Positions 42,021 through 51,418 of a DNA stretch of 64,000 nt are shown piece by piece; within the stretch, counting starts at the first letter, position 1; each line of letters begins with the position of its first letter. The DNA is from Oceanibium sediminis (GTDB taxonomy: Bacteria; Pseudomonadota; Alphaproteobacteria; Rhodobacterales; Rhodobacteraceae): assembly GCF_003265325.1 (NCBI RefSeq), contig NZ_QGNX01000001.1:496001-560000 (forward strand). Reading direction: 5' to 3'. Below the pieces are notes generated by a model that searched no databases, had not been told where the DNA came from, and saw nothing but the letters and a program-made list of their open reading frames with translations. The position numbers and the translations under genes are program-made.

Positions 42021-43195
42021 CAGGGTTCTCCCTCCACTTTTCTGAACGGGCCGTAGCTCGTCAGGACTTCGATTTCCTCGTCCACGGCGTCGCGCTCGGC
42101 CTCAAGGTACTGTTCCACGGCCCGTGCGAAACCTTCGTCCGCCATCCAGTGCAGCGAGTAGGTCGGTACCGGCAGGTAGCCGCGGGCCAGCTTATGGCCA
42201 CCTTGGGCACCGGCTTCGACCTTGGACAACCCGTGCTCGATCGCCCAGTCGATGGCCTGATAGTAGCACGCCTCGAAATGCAGGCAGGCGATTTCCTCGC
42301 GGCAGCCCCAGTAGCGGCCATAGAGCGTCTCACGCCCGATGAAGTTGAGCGCCCCGGCCACCGGCGTGCCGCCGCGTTCGGCGAGGACCATCATCATCAG
42401 CTCGGGGAATTCGGCGTTCGCGATCTCGAAGAACTGGCGCGTCAGGTAGGGGGTGCCCCATTTGCGCGCGCCGGTGTCCTGGTAAAACTCCCAGAACGCG
42501 TCCCAATGGGCGGGCTCGAAATCCGCGCCGGTGATCCGACGGATCGTACCGCCGAAAGCCTGCGCCGTACGCCGCTCCTTGCGGATCGTCTTGCGCTTGC
42601 GCGAGTTGAGGTCGGCGAGGAAGGCGTCGAAATCCGCATAGTCGCGGTTCAGCCAGTGAAACTGCTGCCCGGTGCGTTGCAAAAGACCCATCTCTCCGCC
42701 CATCTGCCACTCCGCTTCGGTGCAGAAGGTGCAGTGGAAGGACGACAGGCGGTTTTCCGTGGTCAGTTGCAACGCGCCCTGCACCAGCGCCGCGAAGCCC
42801 TGGCTTTCCCATCCCGGACGGGTGAGGAAGCGCCGCCCCGTCGCCGGGGTGAAGGGCACGCAGGATTGCAGCTTCGGGTAATACCGCCCGCCCGCGCGTT
42901 CATAGGCGTGGGCCCAGTTGTGATCGAAGATGTACTCGCCCTGGCTGTGGCCCTTGGCGTAGAGCGGCATCACGGCCACCACCTGCCCGCCGAAACGGGC
43001 CACAAGGTGGCGGGCCTGCCAGCCGGTGCCCGGCCCGACAGAGCCGCTGTCCTCGAACGCGGCAAGGACCTTGTGCAGGGTGAACGGATCCTCGGGCCAG
43101 CCCCCGGCGGGGTTGGCGCAGGCGTCCCATTCCTCGGCCGGCACGGCCGATATCGCGGCCAGGACCGAGATTTCGAATTTGTCGCTGTCGTCCAT
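42020..43195 (-). CDS. FemAB-like / DUF482 acyltransferase-type protein
   Basis: 391 residues. It matches the PF04339 group (GNAT-fold, related to FemAB peptidyltransferases), with [38 protein letters not shown] in the first half and [40 protein letters not shown] and [16 protein letters not shown] later. The substrate is not known. Start options are GTG 43231 and ATG 43222, 43213 or 43195; the last was chosen because the family sequence begins there ([12 protein letters not shown]). Co-directional with GDPD and RidA. Confidence 0.85.
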   Translation of the reverse strand: MDDSDKFEISVLAAISAVPAEEWDACANPAGGWPEDPFTLHKVLAAFEDSGSVGPGTGWQARHLVARFGGQVVAVMPLYAKGHSQGEYIFDHNWAHAYERAGGRYYPKLQSCVPFTPATGRRFLTRPGWESQGFAALVQGALQLTTENRLSSFHCTFCTEAEWQMGGEMGLLQRTGQQFHWLNRDYADFDAFLADLNSRKRKTIRKERRTAQAFGGTIRRITGADFEPAHWDAFWEFYQDTGARKWGTPYLTRQFFEIANAEFPELMMMVLAERGGTPVAGALNFIGRETLYGRYWGCREEIACLHFEACYYQAIDWAIEHGLSKVEAGAQGGHKLARGYLPVPTYSLHWMADEGFARAVEQYLEAERDAVDEEIEVLTSYGPFRKVEGEP

Positions 43196-43252
43196 CACGG
43201 ATCCGGCTGTCATCGGGGGCATCCCCGACACATGGGTGCCGGGGCGCTCAGG

Positions 43253-44029
43253 TCAATGCGCCAGCTTGGCGGGATACCCTTCGAAGGTGATGTTGTCCGC
43301 GATTTTTCGGGCCGCGCTCTCCTCCTCCTCGGAGCGGATGGTCCAGGTCAGCACCGGCACGCCGCGCGCCTTCAGCGCGTGGATCGGCGCACGGTCCAGG
43401 TCCGCCTTGCCGCAGGACACGAAACACGCCCCGGCGGGGTCGTATTCCGCCAGCGCGGACAGCGCCTGACGCCGGGCGGCGGGCAGGGCATCGTAGTGCG
43501 GCTTCTCGAAATCCTCGGTCACGATGCCACAGGCCAGGTGCGGGGCAAGCTGGTGCAGCGTCGCGACACTGTGGGGATTGAAGGACATCACCGCCACCGG
43601 ACCGGCATAGCGTTGCAGATCCTCGACCACCGCCGCCTCGAGCGCGCCGACGCGTTTGCCCATGGCCCCGTCCTGGTCCTTAAGCTCAAGCAGCAGCGGC
43701 ACCTTGCCGCCGACCACCGACAACGCGGTGGCCAGCGTCGAGATCCGGTCGCCCGCGCCGTCGAGCAGGGGCACCCCGGCCAGCGCCGCCGCCCTGAGGT
43801 CGCGCACCTGTTCGGGGCGACCCGTCAGCCGCTTGAGGTCGTCGTCGTGGAACACCATCGCGACGCCATCGGCGCTGAGCTGCAGGTCGAGCTCGATCCC
43901 GTACCCGGCGGCGACGGCCGCCTCGATCGCAGAGAGGCTGTTTTCCACCCGCCCCGCGGCCCGGTCGTGCAGGGCACGATGGGCCAGGGGCAGGCGCAGC
44001 AGCTCTGGCGGCAGCGCGGGATCAGGCAA
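43253..44029 (-). CDS. Glycerophosphodiester phosphodiesterase family protein
   Basis: 258 residues. The GDPD pattern is visible as LAHRALHDRAAGRVENSLSAIEAAVAAGYGIELDLQLSADGVAMVFHDDDLKRLTG: the His-Arg pair, the ELD metal ligands and the FHD motif. It cleaves glycerophosphodiesters to glycerol-3-phosphate and an alcohol. No signal peptide, so probably cytoplasmic. The only good start is TTG at 44029, inside the end of ridA (8-base overlap); the next Met is in the middle of the catalytic region. Confidence 0.88.
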   Translation of the reverse strand: MPDPALPPELLRLPLAHRALHDRAAGRVENSLSAIEAAVAAGYGIELDLQLSADGVAMVFHDDDLKRLTGRPEQVRDLRAAALAGVPLLDGAGDRISTLATALSVVGGKVPLLLELKDQDGAMGKRVGALEAAVVEDLQRYAGPVAVMSFNPHSVATLHQLAPHLACGIVTEDFEKPHYDALPAARRQALSALAEYDPAGACFVSCGKADLDRAPIHALKARGVPVLTWTIRSEEEESAARKIADNITFEGYPAKLAH

Positions 44030-44486
44030 GACGGAAGATCCCTTCGATTTCCACCTGCACGTTGAACGGCAGCGAGCCGCTGCCGACGGCGGCGCGCGCG
44101 TGGCGGCCCTTGTCGCCGAACACTTCGACCATCAGGTCCGAACAGCCGTTCACGACCTTGGGATGCTCGGTGAAATCCGGTGCGCCGTTGACGAAGCCGG
44201 TCAGCTTGACGACGCTGGCCACCTTGTCGAGGTCGCCACCGCAGGCCGCGCGCAGCTGGGCGATCAGTGCCATGCCGCACAGGCGGGCCGCTTCCTGCGC
44301 GTCGTCGGCGCTGACCTCGGATCCGACTTTGCCGGTCAGCATCTCGCCACCGCGGATCGGCAACTGGCCCGAGATGAAGACCATGTCCCCCGACACCACG
44401 TAGGGCACGTAATTTGCCGCCGGCATCGGTGCATCGGGCAGGGTGATGCCAAGCTCTGTCAGGCGGGCGTCAATGGTTCCGGTCAT
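44022..44486 (-). CDS. RidA family (YjgF/UK114) protein
   Basis: 154 residues, somewhat longer than the usual 125. The family end GRHARAAVGSGSLPFNVQVEIEGIFRL contains the conserved Arg, and YVVSGDMVFISGQLPIRGGEMLTGKVG is the first half signature. RidA proteins hydrolyse reactive enamine/imine intermediates such as 2-aminoacrylate; this longer subgroup is less well studied. AGAGGAAGACC precedes the ATG. It starts 10 bases after the HlyD-like gene, within the T1SS operon. Confidence 0.9.
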   Translation of the reverse strand: MTGTIDARLTELGITLPDAPMPAANYVPYVVSGDMVFISGQLPIRGGEMLTGKVGSEVSADDAQEAARLCGMALIAQLRAACGGDLDKVASVVKLTGFVNGAPDFTEHPKVVNGCSDLMVEVFGDKGRHARAAVGSGSLPFNVQVEIEGIFRLA

Positions 44487-44496
44487 GGTCTTCCTC

Positions 44497-45876
44497 TCAG
44501 GTTTCGCGGAAGGCGCGGTTGAAATAGTCAGCCAACGGCTTCAGCAGGTAATTCAGCGGGGTACGTTCCCCCGTTCGGATATAGGCTTCCACGGGCATGC
44601 CCGGCAACAACTGGTTCTGGCCGAGCTTGGCAGCCTCCCCCTCCAGCGGCAAGAGCTCTGCGGTGTAATAGGCCGCGCCGGTCGTTTCGTCCACGAAGGC
44701 ATCGGCGGACACCTTGGTGACCACGCCCATGATTTCCGGCGTCATGCGCTGATCGAACGACGGGAAGCGCAGGCTTGCCTCCTGCCCGATGCGCACCTGG
44801 TCGATGTGGATCGTCTCGATCCGGCTGGAGATGACCAGCGGTTGTTCCTGGGGCACGACGTACATCAGCACTTGCGCGGGCTGCACCACGGCCCCGATGG
44901 TATTGACCTGCCGGGCATAGACCACGCCGTCCACCGGCGCGCGGACTTCCAGCCTGAGCAGGGTTTCCGTGGTGCTGAGGCGGCGTTCGCGCAGCTCGAT
45001 CTCGCGGTAGTCGATGTCGCGCAGGGTGGTGATCGCATCTTCGCGCAGGTTGCTTTCCAGTTGCAGGATCTCGATCTCCGTCTGGGTGATCTGGGCGCGG
45101 GACTCAGCCTCGCGCGCCTGCAACTCGCCTAAAAGCCCGCCGAGGCGCGCGGATTCGCGGCGCAGCGCCAGCACGCGGCTGGCCTGGGTCAGGCCACGAT
45201 CCAGCAGGCTTTGCTGATCGGCGAGTTCCTGCGCGATCAGCGCGCTTTGCTCGGACAGGGCGGCGATCTGGGCGCGCGTGCCTTGGATCTGCTGCTCGAT
45301 CTGGAGGGTGCGCTCACGTAGCTGGCGGGTCTGCTTGTCCAGCGTCTCGCGCCGCGCATCGAACAGGCGGGCCTGGCCCTGCATCAGGCTGGCCACGTCC
45401 GGGCGGTTTTGGGCGACGGCGACAAGCTCGGCGTCGAAGGCGACGTCGTCCGCGCCGTCCCGCTCCGCCGTCAGGCGGGCCTTGCGGGCCAGGATCTCGA
45501 AAAGCTGGCCCTCGATGATCGCCAGTTCCGAGCGTTCGATGGTGTCATCCAGCCTGAGCAACACCTCGCCCGCCTGGACCGGGTCGCCATCCTCCACCAG
45601 GATTTCGCCAACCACCCCGCCGGAGATGTGCTGCACCGCCTGGCGATTGCCCTCCACCTCGATCATGCCGGAGGTGACGACCGCACCCGAGATCGTGACC
45701 GAGACCGACCAGAGGCCAATGCCGAGCAGCAGCACGACCAGCGCCGCGAAGCCGATGAACAGCGGGCGGCGCTGGCTCCACGCGGGGCGCGCGGCGCGGG
45801 CGGTCGGGGGCACCTCCCGGGTGGCGGGCAGTTTCGACGCGTCCCGCGCGGGGACCGGAAGGGGCTTGTCGTTCAT
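44497..45876 (-). CDS. HlyD family type I secretion periplasmic adaptor
   Basis: 459 residues. One membrane helix after a short cytoplasmic N-terminus (about 38-60), then a barrel/lipoyl part (SGMIEVEGNRQAVQHISGGVVGEILVEDGDPVQAGEVLLRLDD), a long coiled coil (about 120-300, EQQIQGTRAQIAALSEQSALIAQELADQQ) and the return lipoyl/barrel part (RAPVDGVVYARQVNTIGAVVQPAQVLMYVVP). It bridges the inner-membrane ABC exporter and an outer-membrane TolC. Overlaps the ABC gene by 4 bases. No TolC gene in the window. Confidence 0.94.
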   Translation of the reverse strand: MNDKPLPVPARDASKLPATREVPPTARAARPAWSQRRPLFIGFAALVVLLLGIGLWSVSVTISGAVVTSGMIEVEGNRQAVQHISGGVVGEILVEDGDPVQAGEVLLRLDDTIERSELAIIEGQLFEILARKARLTAERDGADDVAFDAELVAVAQNRPDVASLMQGQARLFDARRETLDKQTRQLRERTLQIEQQIQGTRAQIAALSEQSALIAQELADQQSLLDRGLTQASRVLALRRESARLGGLLGELQAREAESRAQITQTEIEILQLESNLREDAITTLRDIDYREIELRERRLSTTETLLRLEVRAPVDGVVYARQVNTIGAVVQPAQVLMYVVPQEQPLVISSRIETIHIDQVRIGQEASLRFPSFDQRMTPEIMGVVTKVSADAFVDETTGAAYYTAELLPLEGEAAKLGQNQLLPGMPVEAYIRTGERTPLNYLLKPLADYFNRAFRET

Positions 45877-47621
45877 GTCTTGCCCTCCGAGGTCAGCGCG
45901 CCCGCCACCTTTTCATAGTTCTTCAGCTGCGCCTTCAGCACCTCGTCCCGCGGGCCGAAGGCTTTGCGCATCCCCGCCTCCATCACCAGGATGGTGTCGC
46001 ATTCCGCGATGCCGGCGGGACGGTGGGCCATGATGATGACCGACTTGTTTTCCTGCTTCATCGCGCGGATCGCGGCGTTCAGCGCCGCCTGCCCCTCCGC
46101 GTCCAGGTTGGCGTTCGGTTCATCCAGGATCAGGATCGCCGGGTCGCCGTACATGGCGCGGGCAAGGCCGATGCGCTGTTTCTGTCCGCCCGACAGGCGG
46201 CTGCCGCCGGGGTTGATCATCGTGTCATAGCCATCGGGCAGGCCCAGGATCATGTCATGCGCCCCGGCGCGCTTGGCGGCGGCGACAACCGCCTCCGCGT
46301 CGGGCGCAGCGGCGAGGCGGGCGATGTTCTGCGCGATGGAGGCCCCGAACAGCGCCACGTCCTGAGGAAGGTAGCCAAGGGCGCGGCCCAGCGCCTCGGA
46401 CGCGTAGCGGTCCAGCGTCGCGCCGTCGAGGCGCACGCTGCCCGAAGCGGGCGGCCAGATCCCCGTCAGCACCCGCGCCAGCGTGGATTTGCCGGACCCC
46501 GACGGCCCGATGACGCCCAGCGCCTGCCCCTGTTCCAGGCGGAAACTGACCATGCGCAGCGTCGCCACCTTTTCGCCCGGCGGCACCACGGTGACATGCT
46601 GGGCGTCCAGGATCGCGCGCGGCGCGGGCAGCGCCGTCGGCTCTGGCAGGATCGGGGTTTGCGCCAGCAGCGTTTCCAGCGATCGCCAGCCCTGCCGGGC
46701 ACGCTGGAACAGCGGCCAGCCGTTGATCGCCTGCTCCACCGGGGCCAGCGCGCGGCCCAGCAGGATCGAGGCGGCGATCATCGCGCCCGCGGTCAGTTCG
46801 GCCTGCAACACCAGCCAGGCGCCAAGGGCGAGCATCGCCGATTGCAGAAAGAACCGCAGGGTTTTCGACATCGTCGCGAAGGTGCCGGTGCGGTCTGAGG
46901 CGGCGATATGCTCGGCCAGCGCCTCGGACCGGGTTTCGCGCCAGCGCGCCATTACGGCGGGGCGCATGCCGAGGCCCTGGATCAGCTCCGCCTCGTCCCG
47001 CGCGCCGGTGGCGAAAGCGTCGGATCGGGCCCCGGCCACCGCCGCGTCCTGTACCGGGCGCGCCGTGGTCAGCTGGTTCAGCAGGGTGATCGTGATCAGC
47101 AGCAGCCCGCCCCCGACGGCAAGCCAGCCGAGCATCGGGTGGAAGATGAAGATCGCGAAGATGAAGATCGGCGTCCAGGGCATGTCGAAGATGGCGAACA
47201 GCACCGGCGCGCTCATGAAGCGCTGCACCGCCTCGAGGTCGCGCAGCCCGGTGGCGGGGCGGGCCCGCTCCACCGGGGAAACCGCGCGGCGCAGGGTGGC
47301 GTCGAACACCCGCTCGTCCATGTCGTCCTGGAACCGCGCGCCGATCCGCGCCGCGACCCGCCCTCGGGCGTAATCGAGGAAGCCCATGAGCAGGTAAAGC
47401 GCGGCCACCAGGCCGAAAAGCGCGACCAAGGTCGCCTCGGACCGGCTGGACAGGACCCGGTCGTAGACCTGCAACATGAACAGCGGCCCGGTCAGCATCA
47501 GCAGGTTGACGAAGACCGAGAACAGAGCGATCGACAGGAACACCCCCCTGCCCCGGCCCATCGCGGCCCGAAGCTCCCGGCGGGACCGGTCAAGAGGCGA
47601 GTTCGGTTGAGCAGCAGCCAT
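45873..47621 (-). CDS. Type I secretion ABC transporter, permease-ATPase (PrtD-like)
   Basis: 582 residues. An N-terminal membrane domain with about six helices (VFLSIALFSVFVNLLMLTGPLFMLQVYDRVLSSRSEATLVAL is the PrtD-type start) is followed by an ATPase domain with Walker A GPSGSGKST, signature LSGGQKQR and Walker B ILILDEPNANLD. No C39 peptidase domain, so substrates carry an uncleaved C-terminal signal, typically RTX proteins. ATG at 47621 with AAGGG upstream was preferred over TTG at 47648. First gene of a six-gene minus operon. Confidence 0.94.
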   Translation of the reverse strand: MAAAQPNSPLDRSRRELRAAMGRGRGVFLSIALFSVFVNLLMLTGPLFMLQVYDRVLSSRSEATLVALFGLVAALYLLMGFLDYARGRVAARIGARFQDDMDERVFDATLRRAVSPVERARPATGLRDLEAVQRFMSAPVLFAIFDMPWTPIFIFAIFIFHPMLGWLAVGGGLLLITITLLNQLTTARPVQDAAVAGARSDAFATGARDEAELIQGLGMRPAVMARWRETRSEALAEHIAASDRTGTFATMSKTLRFFLQSAMLALGAWLVLQAELTAGAMIAASILLGRALAPVEQAINGWPLFQRARQGWRSLETLLAQTPILPEPTALPAPRAILDAQHVTVVPPGEKVATLRMVSFRLEQGQALGVIGPSGSGKSTLARVLTGIWPPASGSVRLDGATLDRYASEALGRALGYLPQDVALFGASIAQNIARLAAAPDAEAVVAAAKRAGAHDMILGLPDGYDTMINPGGSRLSGGQKQRIGLARAMYGDPAILILDEPNANLDAEGQAALNAAIRAMKQENKSVIIMAHRPAGIAECDTILVMEAGMRKAFGPRDEVLKAQLKNYEKVAGALTSEGKT

Positions 47622-47777
47622 CGTGAGAATTGCCCTTAATTCTGTCAATCGGCCCTTTGCGAACCATATATCCGACAGAAATGTATATCATGATTGGTTA
47701 ACAGCGCTAAAAACACCAGCCTCCCCTTACTGCGGGTTCGGGGCAAGGGTATCAGGTGAGGAGTTTGAAGTTACGGA
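47622..47777. promoter_or_regulatory. AT-rich divergent region between the T1SS operon and mlaA
   Basis: 156 bases with clear AT enrichment (ATATATCC, TGTATATCATG, GGTTAACAG) compared with the coding DNA. It must contain the promoters of both the secretion operon and mlaA. No complete consensus could be fixed. Confidence 0.45.
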
Positions 47778-48554
47778 ATGACGATGACTAGCCCCAATCT
47801 GCCGCGGATTCACGGAATAGCCTTACGCGCCACAGTCCTTGCGGGGCTGCTCGTCGTGGTCACCGGCTGTGCAGGGCCGCAGACGTCGGCCCTGGACGTC
47901 GACGATCCCTGGGAAGAGCGGAACCGCAAGGTGCACGCCTTCAACAAGGCGCTGGACCGGTCGGTCGTGAAGCCCCTGTCCGACGGCTATGTCGCCGCGG
48001 TGCCCAGCCCGGTGCGGACCGGGGTCAGCAACGGGGTGAACAATCTTGGCCAGCCGGCGGCCTTCATCAACCACCTGTTGCAGGGCGATATCGACGACGC
48101 GGGCGCGAGTTTCGCGCGTTTCGGGATGAACACGGTGTTCGGCCTTGGCGGGCTGCTGGACCCGGCGACGGACGCGGGCGTGTTCGACCGGCCCACGGAT
48201 TTCGGGGAAACGCTGGCGGTCTGGGGCGTCGCCTCCGGCCCCTACGTGGAACGGCCGGTGTTGGGGCCCAGCACAGTGCGGGATTCTTTTGGCCGGATCG
48301 TGGAGTTTGTCGCAGACCCTGCGAACAACCTGGTTAGAAGTGTAGACCCGGACATCACCGGCTACGTGATCGCCGCGCGGGTCGGCAACGTGCTGCAGGT
48401 GCGCAACGACCTCGATCGGGTGATAAACGCGCTGTATTACGAGTCTGCCGACAGCTATACCGCCGCGCGCATCGCCTATCTTCAGAACCGCTCACGCGCG
48501 GTGAACGATGGCGTGGCCGATATCGACCTGGAGGACCCAAATGCCTTTGACTGA
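47778..48554 (+). CDS. mlaA: MlaA family outer-membrane phospholipid lipoprotein
   Basis: 258 residues. Lipoprotein signal peptide ending in VVVTGC with Cys31 as the lipidation site. The MlaA core is WEERNRKVHAFNKALDRSVVKPLSDGYVAAVP and FRTGVSNGVNNLGQPAAFINHLLQGDIDDA-like, then FGLGGLLDPATDAG and DFGETLAVWGVASGPYVERPVLGPST. It takes mislocalised phospholipids from the outer leaflet of the outer membrane and hands them to MlaC. The mlaC start lies in its 3' end. The MlaFEDB ABC complex is elsewhere. Confidence 0.94.
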   Translation: MTMTSPNLPRIHGIALRATVLAGLLVVVTGCAGPQTSALDVDDPWEERNRKVHAFNKALDRSVVKPLSDGYVAAVPSPVRTGVSNGVNNLGQPAAFINHLLQGDIDDAGASFARFGMNTVFGLGGLLDPATDAGVFDRPTDFGETLAVWGVASGPYVERPVLGPSTVRDSFGRIVEFVADPANNLVRSVDPDITGYVIAARVGNVLQVRNDLDRVINALYYESADSYTAARIAYLQNRSRAVNDGVADIDLEDPNAFD

Positions 48555-49158
48555 AGCAGGACCAACCCGCCGCACCTTCCTGATCGGGGCCGCCGCCCTT
48601 GGGCTCGTCGCCCTGTTGCCGGGCCGCGCGCTGGCGATTTCCACCGGAGAGGCGCAGTCGCTGGTCCAGAAGGTCACCTCTGAATCGCTGGCGATTGCGA
48701 ACTCCAACGTCTCCACCGCGCAGGCGCTGGCGCGGTTCGAGCGGATGTTCGCCACCTACGCGGATGTGCCGCTAATCGCGCGCTCGGTGCTGGGCCAGCC
48801 GTGGCGGTCTGCCTCAGCCGCGCAGCAGCAGGCGTTCGTGCAGGCGTTCCAAGGCTACCTGGCGCGCAAATACGGGTCGGAGTTCCAGGAATATCGCGGC
48901 GGGACCGTGACCATCGTCAGCACCGCGGACCGGGGCGACAAAGGGATCGTCGTGTCGACCCGCGTCGATTATCCCGGCTATGCGCCCACCAGCGTGGACT
49001 GGCAGGTCGTGGACAGGGGCGGTCGGCCCAAGGTGTTCAACATGTTCATCGAGGGCGTCTCGATGTTGTCCACCGAACGCTCGGAAGTGCGCGCCCTGCT
49101 GGAGGCGAACCGCAACAGCATCGACGGGCTGATCGCCGCCCTGAACGCACGGGGGTGA
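48541..49158 (+). CDS. mlaC: MlaC family periplasmic phospholipid-binding protein
   Basis: 205 residues with a twin-arginine-type signal (TRRTFLIGAAALGLVALLPGRALA). The Tol-tolerance Ttg2/MlaC fold follows: ARFERMFATYADVPLIARSVLGQPWR, FVQAFQGYLARKYGSEFQEY and VDWQVVDRGGRPKVFNMFIEGVSMLSTERSE. It ferries phospholipids between MlaA and the inner-membrane MlaFEDB complex. The ATG at 48541 overlaps the end of mlaA by 14 bases. A signal of the TAT type in this family is noteworthy. Confidence 0.92.
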   Translation: MPLTEAGPTRRTFLIGAAALGLVALLPGRALAISTGEAQSLVQKVTSESLAIANSNVSTAQALARFERMFATYADVPLIARSVLGQPWRSASAAQQQAFVQAFQGYLARKYGSEFQEYRGGTVTIVSTADRGDKGIVVSTRVDYPGYAPTSVDWQVVDRGGRPKVFNMFIEGVSMLSTERSEVRALLEANRNSIDGLIAALNARG

Positions 49159-49162
49159 ATGA

Positions 49163-49182
49163 GCGGGGCCGTCGCGCCCCGC
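49163..49182. terminator. Hairpin between convergent mlaC and PBP1A genes
   Basis: GCGGGGC / GCCCCGC forms a 7-bp stem, located 4 bases after the mlaC stop and 3 bases before the end of the PBP gene. No T-tract; it might end transcription from both sides. Confidence 0.35.
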
Positions 49183-49185
49183 CCC

Positions 49186-51273
49186 TCAGTAACTGCTTTC
49201 AAGCCCGAACAGCGTGTCGAGCACGCGGTTCATGATCGTGTCCGCCTCCGGGTCCGCGCCGCCGGTCAGCAGCGCGCCGCCGCGATCCTCGGGGACGATC
49301 ATCGGCAAGGGGGACGCGGGCTTGCCGTCATGCACCCTGACCATGGTTTCGCGCCAGATCTCGGCAGGCAGTCCGCCACCGGTGACCCCGGTCAGCGGCG
49401 TGTTGTCGTCATAGCCCATCCAGACCCCGGCCACGTAATCCCCGGTAAAACCGACGAACCACGCATCCCGCGCCGCCTGCGTCGTGCCGGTCTTGCCGGC
49501 CGCGGGGCGGTCGTCCAGCTGCGCGCGCCGCCCGGTCCCGTTGGCCACCACGTCCGCGAGCATGTAGACCATGTGCCCCGCCACCCGCTGATCCAGCACC
49601 CGGATCGCATCCTGCCGGTCCGAGCCCATGAGCAGCCCCCGCTCACCCTTCAGGCGCAGTTCCATCAGCCCGTAAGGGATCGAGCGCCGCCCGCCGTTGA
49701 GGATACCCGCATAAGCGCCGGTCAGCTCCAGCAGCGTCATCTCCGACACGCCCAGTGCCAGCGCCGGACCCTTTGCCAACTCCCGCGAGATCCCGAAATC
49801 GGCGGCGATGCTGCGCACCCGCTCACGCCCGGCCCGTTCAGAGACCTTGACGGCGATGACGTTGATGGAGTCGCGCAACCCCTCCAGCAGGGTCACGGGA
49901 CCCCTGAAATCGCGCGTGTAGTTCTTCGGGCTCCACGGGCCAGAGCCGCGCACGTTCAGCGTCAGCGGCGCATCCTCCATCACGTCGAGCGGATGCAGAC
50001 CTGCCTGCAACCCGGCGGCATAGACGAAGGGCTTGAAGGCCGAGCCGGGCTGGCGCAGCGCCTGCGTCGCGCGGTTGAACTGGCCATTGGCGTCCGAACC
50101 GGTCTTGCGCCCGCCGACGATCGCGCGCACCGCCCCGTCGGGCGACATCACGACGATCGCCGCCTGCGCCTTGGAACCGTCGCGCACCTTGGTGGCGAAC
50201 ACATCGCGCAGCGCGGATTCCGCCGCGCGTTGAAGCGTCGGATCAAATGTCGTGGCGATCACCACGTCCTCGGTGGTGGAATTGGTCAGGAAGCTCGGTC
50301 CTGCCGACATCACCCAATCCGCGAAATACCCCCCAGCCCGCGCCTCCGCCGCCGAAGAAAGCTGCGCGGGATTGGCCCGGGCGATGTCCGCCTCCACCCT
50401 CGTCAGGTGGCCCTGCTCCTCCATCAGGCCGATGATCACCTCGGCCCGGCCTTGCGCGGCGCGGATATCAGACGTGGGCGCATAGCGCGACGGCGCCTTC
50501 AGCAGCCCCGCCAGCATCGCGGCTTCCGCCGGGTTCACGTCGCGCGCGGACTTGTTGAAATAGCGCTGCGCCGCCGCCTCGAAACCCTGCGCCCCCGCGC
50601 CCAGGTAGGCCCGGTTGAGATAGATCGAAAGGATATCGTTCTTTGAATACTTGATCTCCATCGCCAACACGATGGGCACCTGCTTGATGTGCCGCTCAAG
50701 GCTGCGGGTGTTTTCAAAGAACAGAAGTTTCGCCACCTGCTGCGTGATGGTCGAGCCCCCCTGAACGACACGCCCCGCCCTGATGTTGGACACCATCGCC
50801 CGGGCGATCCCGCGGGGGTCCAGCCCGAAGTGGTCATAGAACCGCTTGTCCTCGGTCGCCAGCACGGCATTCACCAGGTGTGGCGAGGCGGTCTCGGCCC
50901 GCGTCACCACGTATTGCTGGCCCCGCCAGGCAAAGGTGCGGTTGTTGCGATCCAGCAGCGTGACAGAGCCCCGCTCGCGCCCGTCGAGCAACTGCTCCAT
51001 GTCCGGCAGGGTCGCATAGGCATAGAAGGTGGTCGCGGCCAGGATCAGCCCGCCGATCACGGCCACGCGGATGCCGACCCACCAGATCAGCCGGAACACC
51101 AGTGCGAACAGAAGGAAGCGCAGCACGCGCTCGATCAGACCGGGCCGCCGGGACCGCCGCGTGGCGCGCCGCTGGCGCGCGGTCGCCTTCGGCGCGGTTT
51201 TCGCCTTGCCCCTGGTCGCGGTTTTGCGCGGCCCCGCCTTGGGACGCGTCTTGCCTGTTCTCGCCATCTGCAT
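49186..51273 (-). CDS. PBP1A-type bifunctional penicillin-binding protein
   Basis: 695 residues from the chosen ATG. A very basic N-terminus (about 45 residues, Arg/Lys/Thr-rich) precedes a membrane helix. The glycosyltransferase-51 domain follows (ATEDKRFYDHFGLDPRGI, GGSTITQQVAKLL), then the transpeptidase domain with SxxK in PGSAFKPFVYAAGL, SxN in LRDSINVIAVK and KTG in AAGKTGTTQAARD. It polymerises and crosslinks peptidoglycan. A GTG at 51306 could also be the start. Its upstream region faces glnK (divergent). Confidence 0.93.
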   Translation of the reverse strand: MQMARTGKTRPKAGPRKTATRGKAKTAPKATARQRRATRRSRRPGLIERVLRFLLFALVFRLIWWVGIRVAVIGGLILAATTFYAYATLPDMEQLLDGRERGSVTLLDRNNRTFAWRGQQYVVTRAETASPHLVNAVLATEDKRFYDHFGLDPRGIARAMVSNIRAGRVVQGGSTITQQVAKLLFFENTRSLERHIKQVPIVLAMEIKYSKNDILSIYLNRAYLGAGAQGFEAAAQRYFNKSARDVNPAEAAMLAGLLKAPSRYAPTSDIRAAQGRAEVIIGLMEEQGHLTRVEADIARANPAQLSSAAEARAGGYFADWVMSAGPSFLTNSTTEDVVIATTFDPTLQRAAESALRDVFATKVRDGSKAQAAIVVMSPDGAVRAIVGGRKTGSDANGQFNRATQALRQPGSAFKPFVYAAGLQAGLHPLDVMEDAPLTLNVRGSGPWSPKNYTRDFRGPVTLLEGLRDSINVIAVKVSERAGRERVRSIAADFGISRELAKGPALALGVSEMTLLELTGAYAGILNGGRRSIPYGLMELRLKGERGLLMGSDRQDAIRVLDQRVAGHMVYMLADVVANGTGRRAQLDDRPAAGKTGTTQAARDAWFVGFTGDYVAGVWMGYDDNTPLTGVTGGGLPAEIWRETMVRVHDGKPASPLPMIVPEDRGGALLTGGADPEADTIMNRVLDTLFGLESSY

Positions 51274-51384
51274 GGGCCTTTTGTCTACTCTGCCCTTGGG
51301 GGGCACATTACCCGCTTTGCCGCGCGATGTAGAGCGGAAACCAAACCCATCTCAAGTGTGATTAATTTTTAAGCTCTGTATCAT

Positions 51385-51418
51385 TTTTGTGCATAAATTA
51401 GTCCCGCATTGCACAAAA
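51385..51418. promoter_or_regulatory. Inverted repeat upstream of glnK, candidate NtrC site
   Basis: TTTTGTGCA (51385-51393) and TGCACAAAA (51410-51418) are perfect reverse complements with 16 bases between, 134 bases before the glnK start, in an AT-rich block. TGCAC half-sites fit NtrC boxes. In Rhodobacter capsulatus NtrC acts with the housekeeping sigma factor, so no sigma-54 promoter is required. Confidence 0.45.

Noticed and set aside
42149-44065. A 638-codon plus-strand open frame over the GDPD and FemAB-like genes
   Set aside because: Shadow of two real minus-strand genes; His/Arg-rich composition typical of reverse frames.
51302-51315. GG-N10-GC match as a sigma-54 promoter before glnK
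   Set aside because: The -12 part is CCGC instead of TTGC, and the site overlaps the start region of the PBP gene; too weak.
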